From Bradyrhizobium sp. CB3481 (lineage in GTDB: Bacteria > Pseudomonadota > Alphaproteobacteria > Rhizobiales > Xanthobacteraceae): a stretch of 64,000 bases of DNA. The stretch spans positions 1,694,501 through 1,758,500 of the forward strand of contig NZ_CP121647.1 in NCBI RefSeq assembly GCF_029714305.1. The letters run 5' to 3'. The number at the start of each line of letters is the position of its first letter. Position 1 is the stretch's first letter. Below the pieces are notes generated by a model. It made no database searches. It had not been told where the DNA came from and was given only the letters and a program-made list of their open reading frames with translations. The position numbers were made by a program, and so were the translations under genes. Shown piece after piece: positions 59,326 to 64,000 of the stretch.

Positions 59326-60429
59326 CTAGTGCGTCCGGATGATCGGTTCCTTCTCGATCTTGTTGTGTAGCTGCCAGAAGCGAACGGTGCGCTGTGCGGT
59401 TTCCATCGACAGTTTGCGGTAATCGCGCTCCGCGATCTCCAGCGTCTGCGCGTTGACCGGATGCTTCGGCCGGTTGCGCAGGATCGACTCGACCGTCGGC
59501 CAGTTGAGGCGTGCCGAGCGGCACGGAATAAGGAGAAGGTCGGCGCGCGGGCCGTCCATCAGCTTGGCGGTCATTTCCACCGGCATCTCGTTGAGAACGG
59601 CGAGTGCGACGGTGACTTCGTCGAACTTGTTGGTTTCCGCGAACTTGTAGACGGCAGCATCGTCCAGCTCGTTAAGCCCCTTCATCAGCTTCACCAGTTC
59701 TTCAGCGACGCCGAAGCTGCGTGTCGGCTGCGGTGTCTCGCGGGCAATCTCGTTGAGGACCCGCTTGATCTCTTCCTGGACCGCGGGCGGTGCGATGGCC
59801 AGAAGCCGCTCGCGAACCGCGTCCTTGGCGCGGCGCAGCAGGTCGATCATGAACTTTTGCGGGAAATCGGCGCGCAGGCCGAGAATTTCTACCAGTTCGT
59901 CATCCGTGCCGGCGCGGGCGACGATGCTGGAATAGCCCTGGTCGGAAAATTTGGCGCCGGCATTGTTGGCGAGCTTTCGGATCACCGCGCCTTCGCCGCG
60001 ATCGACGATGACGTCGGTTACGGCGGCGGGCAGGCTGGCCCGGCCGGAAATCGCGAGCAGATGATCCTGTCCCTTGCTGCTGGCGATCTCGACCAGCACC
60101 TCGGTCCCGAGCCGGCTGGAATGGGCCAGCACATTGCCGGCGACCTCGATCTCGTCGTCCCAGGCCAGATGCTGGATCACCTCGAACGGGGCGTAGTCGA
60201 GCGGCGCCAGCCGCTTGGAGAGCTCGGCCTTCGCCCGCGTCTCGACGCGCGCGATCAGAAGACAGAGCACGTCGTCGAAGACCTTGACCTGGTCGTCGCT
60301 CAGACGGTCTCCGTCATGGAGGAAGAGATCGGTAACCTGCCGCAGGGTTTCCACCCGCTTGGCGGATGAACCGCCTCTGACAGCATCTTCGAGCTCGGCA
60401 ATAATCGAGTGCGCCGGCTGTTGCACCAT
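59326..60429 (-). CDS. DUF2336 domain protein
   Basis: A 367-residue alphaproteobacterial protein of the DUF2336 family: all-helical, HEAT-like repeats (DQVKVFDDVLCLLIARVETRAKAELSKRL; FEVIQHLAWDDEIEVAGNVL; LVEILGLRADFPQKFMIDLLRRAKD in pieces). No enzymatic motif or signal peptide. Its role is unknown, and the fold suggests protein binding. ATG 60429 is the second in-frame start; the one at 60471 would add 14 residues without a ribosome site. It faces the LysR gene tail to tail. Confidence 0.85.
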   Translation of the reverse strand: MVQQPAHSIIAELEDAVRGGSSAKRVETLRQVTDLFLHDGDRLSDDQVKVFDDVLCLLIARVETRAKAELSKRLAPLDYAPFEVIQHLAWDDEIEVAGNVLAHSSRLGTEVLVEIASSKGQDHLLAISGRASLPAAVTDVIVDRGEGAVIRKLANNAGAKFSDQGYSSIVARAGTDDELVEILGLRADFPQKFMIDLLRRAKDAVRERLLAIAPPAVQEEIKRVLNEIARETPQPTRSFGVAEELVKLMKGLNELDDAAVYKFAETNKFDEVTVALAVLNEMPVEMTAKLMDGPRADLLLIPCRSARLNWPTVESILRNRPKHPVNAQTLEIAERDYRKLSMETAQRTVRFWQLHNKIEKEPIIRTH

Positions 60430-60905
60430 TGTGGGCAGCCTTGTTGGTTGTTGAAGGGTTCGCGCACACAATGACGAGCCGAGCCTTACACCGCGTTAAG
60501 AGCCGGAACCCGGTAAAGCTACAGGCTGGTCAAATCCGAAGCGCGCGACCGCTTCGCGGCGCATGCTGACAGGCGGCGGTGTGAACCTTGCCGCGCATTG
60601 CATTCAGTACGTTCCGAATTGTTTTACCAAAGCTGTCGGCCGCATATTCGGCGATTCCGCGTGATAAATCGCCAAGTCGCAGCTGATCGGCCATCTGCGG
60701 CCGCTTCCGGTATTCCTATGCGGCTGCTATCCTCACCAAATCGTTGCCGGAAAAAATCGATTGGCAACGTGCCGAACAAGGCGCCGTCAACGCTGGCCGC
60801 GCCCGCGAAGGAGGCCAGGGACGCCGAGGGAAAGCCAAGGGAATCCAACGCTTAAGCATTCCTTCACGACGAACTTCATTAAACCTCTGACAGGGCATTT
60901 TGAGC
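60430..60905. other. intergenic stretch between DUF2336 and SDR genes
   Basis: About 475 bases between divergent genes. I see no RNA gene or convincing promoter. A plus-strand open frame (60598-60855) has no ribosome site and an Arg/Ser/Ala-biased translation, so it is not called. Confidence 0.5.
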
Positions 60906-61757
60906 ATGAGATCAGTCGTCATCACCGGCGCGTCCACCGGCATCGGCTGGGCCTGCGCGAAGCTGCTGCTGGACCGCGGCTTCCGCGTGTTCGGCAGCGT
61001 GCGCAAGCAGGCTGACGCCAACCGCCTCAAGCGCGAGTTCGGGACGAACTTCACGCCGCTGATCTTCGACGTGACCGACGAGGCGGCGGTGCTGGCGGCC
61101 GCACGCGAGGTTCGTACCGCCCTCAACGGCGAAACGCTGGCCGGCCTCGTCAATAATGCCGGCATTGCGGTCTCGGGCCCGGTGCTTGAGCTCGCCGCCG
61201 ACGAATTCCGCCGCCAGATGGAAGTGAATTTCATTGGGCCGATCATTGCCACCCAGGCCTTCGGGCCGCTGCTCGGCGCCGATCCCAGCCTGAAGGGGCC
61301 AAAGGGGCGGATCGTGATGATGTCGTCGGTCGCCGGCAAGAACGGCAATCCGATCACCGCGCCCTATTCGGCTTCCAAGCACGCGCTCGAGGGATTGTCC
61401 GAGAGCCTGCGCCGCGAGCTGATGCTGTTCGGGATCGACGTCATCATCATCGCGCCGGGCGCGGTCAAGACGCCGATCTGGGACAAGGCCGAGGAAGTCG
61501 ACATCTCGCCCTACAAGAACTCGGCCTACTTGCCGATGCTGGAGAAAATCCGCGCCGTCATGCTGAACCTCGGCGCCAACGGATTGCCGCCCGAGGCGAT
61601 TGCCGAGAAGGTGTTTGGAGCCCTGACGCTGCCGAAGCCCAAGGTGCGCTACGTGGTAGCGCCTGATCCGGTGCAGGTGTTCATGGCCGGCATGCTGCCC
61701 AAGCGCATGCTCGACAAGATCATTGCCAAACGCCTCGGGCTGACGCCGCAGGGATGA
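60906..61757 (+). CDS. short-chain dehydrogenase/reductase (SDR)
   Basis: A 283-residue classical SDR. The nucleotide-binding motif T-G-A-S-T-G-I-G is at about residues 7-14, the N-N-A-G motif is in GLVNNAGIAVSG and the catalytic Tyr-x-x-x-Lys is in APYSASKHALEGLSE, with the Ser in VMMSSVAG. It oxidises or reduces a hydroxy/oxo group with NAD(P)H. The C-terminal half is hydrophobic (VFMAGMLPKRMLDKI) as in membrane-associated retinol/steroid-like SDRs. ATG 60906 has AGGG about 11 bases upstream; a TTG at 60900 is the alternative. Two short frames follow on the same strand. Substrate unknown. Confidence 0.9.
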   Translation: MRSVVITGASTGIGWACAKLLLDRGFRVFGSVRKQADANRLKREFGTNFTPLIFDVTDEAAVLAAAREVRTALNGETLAGLVNNAGIAVSGPVLELAADEFRRQMEVNFIGPIIATQAFGPLLGADPSLKGPKGRIVMMSSVAGKNGNPITAPYSASKHALEGLSESLRRELMLFGIDVIIIAPGAVKTPIWDKAEEVDISPYKNSAYLPMLEKIRAVMLNLGANGLPPEAIAEKVFGALTLPKPKVRYVVAPDPVQVFMAGMLPKRMLDKIIAKRLGLTPQG

Positions 61758-61759
61758 GC

Positions 61760-61861
61760 ATGGTGGGTGAGGGCGCCATCGCCGGGCTCGATGCCGGCGA
61801 ATGCCTGCGCAGCATGACCGAGGCGCGCGCGAAAGAACCGGAAGGCATCAGCCAGCAGTGA
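61760..61861 (+). CDS. possible 33-residue peptide
   Basis: A short frame M-V-G-E-G-A-I-A-G-L-D-A-G-E-C-L-R-S... that begins three bases behind the SDR stop and whose TGA overlaps the GTG start of the next gene (GTGA). The coupling makes it plausible, but size and lack of a recognisable domain leave it uncertain; it could be a decayed gene remnant. Confidence 0.25.
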   Translation: MVGEGAIAGLDAGECLRSMTEARAKEPEGISQQ

Positions 61862-62100
61862 CGGCGGGAAAGACCAGGGCGGAATTGACCGAACTTGCCG
61901 AGACGGCACTGCGCAGCCAGCCGGGCTGCGAAACCGCCTCCGTCCCCGCTGTGCGCGAACTTCCCAACATCCGCGCGGGGCGGAACTGGGAAATTCCGAG
62001 CGTCGTGCTCGGCGACAGCCTGATCAGCGACGTCGACCGCGCCGTCATGTCGGTGCACCGCCGGCTCGGGCGGAAGTATCACCTGGTCGCGGGCGATTAG
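61858..62100 (+). CDS. conserved hypothetical small protein
   Basis: An 80-residue protein beginning (GTG) T-A-G-K-T-R-A-E-L-T-E-L-A-E, amphipathic N-terminal half and a basic C-terminal half (SDVDRAVMSVHRRLGRKYHL). No domain is recognised; the sequence has natural codon use and balanced composition. The GTG at 61858 has GGAAGG about 13 bases upstream; a longer frame starts at 61801. It is convergent with the ferric-reductase-like gene, two bases from its stop. Confidence 0.55.
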   Translation: MTAGKTRAELTELAETALRSQPGCETASVPAVRELPNIRAGRNWEIPSVVLGDSLISDVDRAVMSVHRRLGRKYHLVAGD

Positions 62101-62102
62101 CT

Positions 62103-62720
62103 CTATCCCGTCTGCGCTGGCGCCCGAGCGCGCGGCGCCATCGCGATCATCCGCAATGCAAACACCGCGACGAGCGGCACGAGGAACAGCACGTATAGCG
62201 GCATGTCGGGAATGCGCTTGCCGAACGACACCATGAACTGGAACAGCAGGTAATAGCCGCCGATCAGATGCAGCCGCCGCCAGGCGCGGGCGCCGATTGC
62301 TGCCGCGGTGCGGTCGAAGGACGTGGCGGTCAGCGCGAGGATGAAGGCGTAGCCGATGCCGCCGAAGATGTAGGAGGCGAGCGAGGTCGCCGCGGCATAG
62401 GCTTCGGGATCCATGATGGCGAAGGCCAGGATGGCGGCGGCGTGAATGGCGTGCGAGGCCGCAAAACTGACGCCGAGATAGCGGCGGTTGCGGCGCAGCC
62501 AGCGCGTTCCGGTATTGGGCCATAGCAGGGCGATCGCGGCGGCAGCAAAGGCGAGGCAGAACAGGACTAGCGAAGTGCGCGCGGTGAAACGGATCACCAT
62601 GCGCACGCCCTCGACCTCGAAGCCGCGCATGCCGGCGATCCAGAGGCTCAGGGCCAGCAGCGTCAGCGCGAGCAAGGCGAACAGCCGCCAGCCTTCGAAC
62701 CAGCTTTGATGTGTCGGCAC
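62103..62720 (-). CDS. ferric-reductase-like transmembrane (YedZ/MsrQ-like) protein
   Basis: A 205-residue membrane protein with about six helices. The conserved His residues expected to bind haem lie in ASHAIHAAAIL (about residues 88-98) and in RRLHLIGGYYLLFQF, both in the context of the ferric reductase-like/MsrQ family; RRNRRYLGVSFA precedes the first pair. It probably transfers electrons across the inner membrane to an unknown partner; no msrP is next to it. A GTG start at 62720 is chosen because AGGGGAAC lies nine bases upstream, and the frame above it contains the repeat at 62744. It is divergent from a TetR gene that has twin operators in between. Confidence 0.78.
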   Translation of the reverse strand: MPTHQSWFEGWRLFALLALTLLALSLWIAGMRGFEVEGVRMVIRFTARTSLVLFCLAFAAAAIALLWPNTGTRWLRRNRRYLGVSFAASHAIHAAAILAFAIMDPEAYAAATSLASYIFGGIGYAFILALTATSFDRTAAAIGARAWRRLHLIGGYYLLFQFMVSFGKRIPDMPLYVLFLVPLVAVFALRMIAMAPRARAPAQTG

Positions 62721-62743
62721 GTGTTTTGTTCCCCTGATTGCTC

Positions 62744-62822
62744 CGTCATTGCGAGCGCAGCGAAGCAATCCATTCTTTCTTCACGTGGCGAGATGGATTG
62801 CTTCGCTGCGCTCGCAATGACG
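62744..62822. repeat. perfect 29-bp inverted repeat
   Basis: Left arm CGTCATTGCGAGCGCAGCG... (62744-62772) and right arm (62794-62822) are exact reverse complements around a 21-base centre. It belongs to the CATTGCGAGCGCAGCGAAGCAATCC family, which is very common in Bradyrhizobium and other alphaproteobacteria. Its location is between the divergent ferric-reductase-like and TetR genes. Confidence 0.92.
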
Positions 62823-62841
62823 CGGATGCTACGGCGCTCAA

Positions 62842-62858
62842 TGTAATCATCAGTTACA
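62842..62858. promoter_or_regulatory. candidate TetR operator 1
   Basis: TGTAA-N7-TTACA (62842-62846 and 62854-62858), 58 bases upstream of the TetR start. Identical half-sites to operator 2, centres 43 bases apart. Confidence 0.65.
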
Positions 62859-62884
62859 TAGCCGGCACGGCCCCGGTCAATCCG

Positions 62885-62901
62885 TGTAATCAGTGCTTAC
62901 A
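62885..62901. promoter_or_regulatory. candidate TetR operator 2
   Basis: TGTAA-N7-TTACA (62885-62889 and 62897-62901), 15 bases before the TetR start. Together with operator 1 it suggests cooperative, about four-turn-spaced repression. Confidence 0.65.
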
Positions 62902-62915
62902 TTCACAAGCCGGTG

Positions 62916-63617
62916 ATGCTACGACAAGCCATGCGCCGCCCCACCAAATCGCCCGCCGCCAAATCCGTAGCGCGCCCGCGCCGCCGCGTGTCCCGTCCTG
63001 CTGTGCCAAAGCCCTACCACCACGGCGACCTCCGGCGTGTCCTGATCGACGCTGCGCTGCAGCTGGTCGCCGAGGGCGGGATGGATGCGGTCAGCGTCCG
63101 CGAGGCCGCCCGCCGCGCCGGGGTCTCGCCAGGGGCGCCATTCCGGCATTTTCCGAGCCGCGATGCCCTGATCCAGGCGGTGGCCGAGGAGGCGCAGCGC
63201 CGGTTTCGCGCTGAGATCGAGACGGCGCTGGCTGCTGCGCCCCCCGGTGACCCCCTCGGTCGCTTTCGCTGCCTGGGGCTGGCTTATCTGCGCTGGGCGA
63301 TGCGCAACCCGACCCATTTCGAGGTCATTTCCAGCCGCCGCCTGTTCGATCACGATCACGCGGCCGCCATCTCAAGCGACAATGCCGAACTGATCGCGCT
63401 GGCCGAGCGGACACTGGCGGACGCCTTTGCGGCCGGGCAGCTCCGTTCCGCCGACCTCAAGCAGGTCCAGATTGCCGGACGGGCGCTGGTCTATGGCTTT
63501 GCCCGGATGAACATCGACGGCCATTTTCCGCGCTGGGGGGTTGGGGCCGGCGAGGCCGAGCGAACCGCCGAGGCGGTGCTCGATCTGTTCATCGCGGGGA
63601 TTGCAAGGAGGGGCTGA
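62916..63617 (+). CDS. TetR/AcrR family regulator
   Basis: A 233-residue repressor with a basic N-terminal tail (about 35 residues rich in Arg, Lys and Pro), then the TetR HTH (DLRRVLIDAALQLVAEGG, VSVREAARRAGVSPGAPFRHF, SRDALIQAVAEE). The C-terminal TetR_C-type domain (WG-type: HFEVISSRRLFD, FPRW) is similar to WHG/TetR-C33 regulators of lipid or xenobiotic genes. The start is uncertain: GTG 62913, ATG 62916 and ATG 62931 all lie close, none with a good ribosome site. It most likely regulates itself and the divergent membrane protein through the two TGTAA-N7-TTACA sites. Confidence 0.88.
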   Translation: MLRQAMRRPTKSPAAKSVARPRRRVSRPAVPKPYHHGDLRRVLIDAALQLVAEGGMDAVSVREAARRAGVSPGAPFRHFPSRDALIQAVAEEAQRRFRAEIETALAAAPPGDPLGRFRCLGLAYLRWAMRNPTHFEVISSRRLFDHDHAAAISSDNAELIALAERTLADAFAAGQLRSADLKQVQIAGRALVYGFARMNIDGHFPRWGVGAGEAERTAEAVLDLFIAGIARRG

Positions 63618-63621
63618 CGCG

Positions 63622-63707
63622 CCCGTCATTCCGGGATGGTCCGAAGGACCAGACCCGGAATCTCGAGATTCCGAATTCGGTGCTGCGCATCGCTCCGGAA
63701 TGACGGG
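63622..63707. repeat. palindromic intergenic repeat, GTCATTCCGGG family
   Basis: Outer arms CCCGTCATTCCGG / CCGGAATGACGGG, with inner GGTCC-GA-AGGACC and GAATCTCGAGATTC hairpins. Starts five bases behind the TetR stop and probably terminates it. Same family as the copy at 46214-46309. Confidence 0.88.
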
Positions 63708-63888
63708 CAAACAGTTGGCCACCCCGTATTCACCACGGCGCAGTCCTTGGGAGGCAAATTCATTGCGCGTTCATGACGATTCCACTACGTTTTTGTGACG
63801 CGGCACAGGTTCCGGCTGGGTCGTGCGTCTCCTGGTAGGTCGCCAGCCAAGGCTTTGCATTGCGCCGGGTCATGTTGCGTTGTCCCCC

Positions 63889-64000
63889 ATGGCGCCCGCG
63901 CCAAATCCTGGGCCGTCCGCTACCACCCTCGTCGCCGGGCTTGCCGCGATTGGCTTCTGGCGGCTTTCGGCCGTTGCTGCACCGCACATGGCGGCGCTGG
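63889..64000 (+). CDS. possible 5' end of a membrane or secreted protein, cut by window edge
   Basis: An open frame from ATG 63889 (M-A-P-A-P-N-P-G-P-S-A-T-T-L-V-A-G-L-A) to the window end, with a hydrophobic stretch LVAGLAAIGFWRLSAVAA. It looks like the first membrane segment of a transporter, but only 37 codons are visible, and another frame is open there too, so the identity is unknown. Confidence 0.3.
   Translation, partial: MAPAPNPGPSATTLVAGLAAIGFWRLSAVAAPHMAAL

Noticed and set aside
60598..60855. 85-codon rightward open frame before the SDR gene
   Set aside because: No ribosome site; composition typical of non-coding high-GC DNA.
63760..63987. 75-codon leftward open frame at the window end
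   Set aside because: Arg/Gly-rich translation with no domain and no ribosome site; more likely shadow sequence.

Overview
The window is chromosomal DNA of a high-GC alphaproteobacterium, most likely Bradyrhizobium or a close relative in the Nitrobacteraceae. The evidence is the codon usage, a permuted two-piece tmRNA whose tag is ANDNYAPVAQAA, the gene order hflK-hflC-DUF2065-degP / serB / miaA / ilvB-ilvH-ilvC, several cyclase/TPR signalling proteins, and many palindromic intergenic repeats. I saw no tRNA, rRNA, CRISPR array, transposase or prophage gene.

Left part (0-17.9 kb). A methyltransferase, an AraC-type regulator fused to TPRs, a hot-dog thioesterase, a GlcD-type FAD oxidase and an outer-membrane beta-barrel protein come first. 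They are followed by the most interesting locus, a leftward RiPP-type metallophore operon (11.16 to 6.67 kb). It holds two tandem Cys-rich secreted precursors (bufA-like), a DUF692/MNIO enzyme (bufB-like), a DUF2063 partner (bufC-like), a creatininase-family protein and a signal-peptide-bearing HExxH metallopeptidase. The last four genes are chained by 4-bp ATGA overlaps. Each precursor is followed by the same GC-rich stem-loop, and an ECF-type promoter (GTAACC-N16-CGTA) lies upstream. Just behind it, on the same strand, are a secreted thioredoxin-fold DUF255 protein, DoxX and CcdA, which suggests a copper/thiol-redox neighbourhood. A membrane adenylate cyclase and a D-2-hydroxyacid dehydrogenase close the region.

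Middle (17.9-34.8 kb). A leftward trio looks accessory: a subtilase, a PAP2/haloperoxidase-fold protein with a GGA repeat, and a soluble cyclase-TPR protein. Then come an MFS carrier, an M23 peptidase, a TetR/P450 divergent pair with a candidate operator, a 1211-residue AsmA-like protein, a PRC-barrel protein, an ABC-F ATPase and a small secreted TPR protein.

Right-centre (34.9-43.7 kb). Two small genes (RHH and DUF4169), class II fumarase, SspB and, directly upstream of it, the tmRNA gene ssrA. This places the tag and its ClpXP adaptor side by side. A tripartite tricarboxylate transporter (tctB-tctA-tctC) and a folate cluster (thyA, a GNAT acetyltransferase, folA) follow.

Right part (43.8-64 kb). 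This holds membrane proteolysis (hflK, hflC, DUF2065, degP), then serB and miaA, whose start codons overlap on opposite strands. The branched-chain amino-acid locus has a promoter, a leader peptide rich in Ile/Leu/Val codons and an attenuator terminator. These are followed by ilvB, a threonine dehydratase-like gene bracketed by two copies of one repeat, ilvH, a methyltransferase, two exporters and ilvC. The end of the window holds a thioesterase/LysR divergent pair, a DUF2336 protein, an SDR, a ferric-reductase-like membrane protein facing a TetR gene across twin TGTAA-N7-TTACA operators, and the possible start of another gene at the edge.
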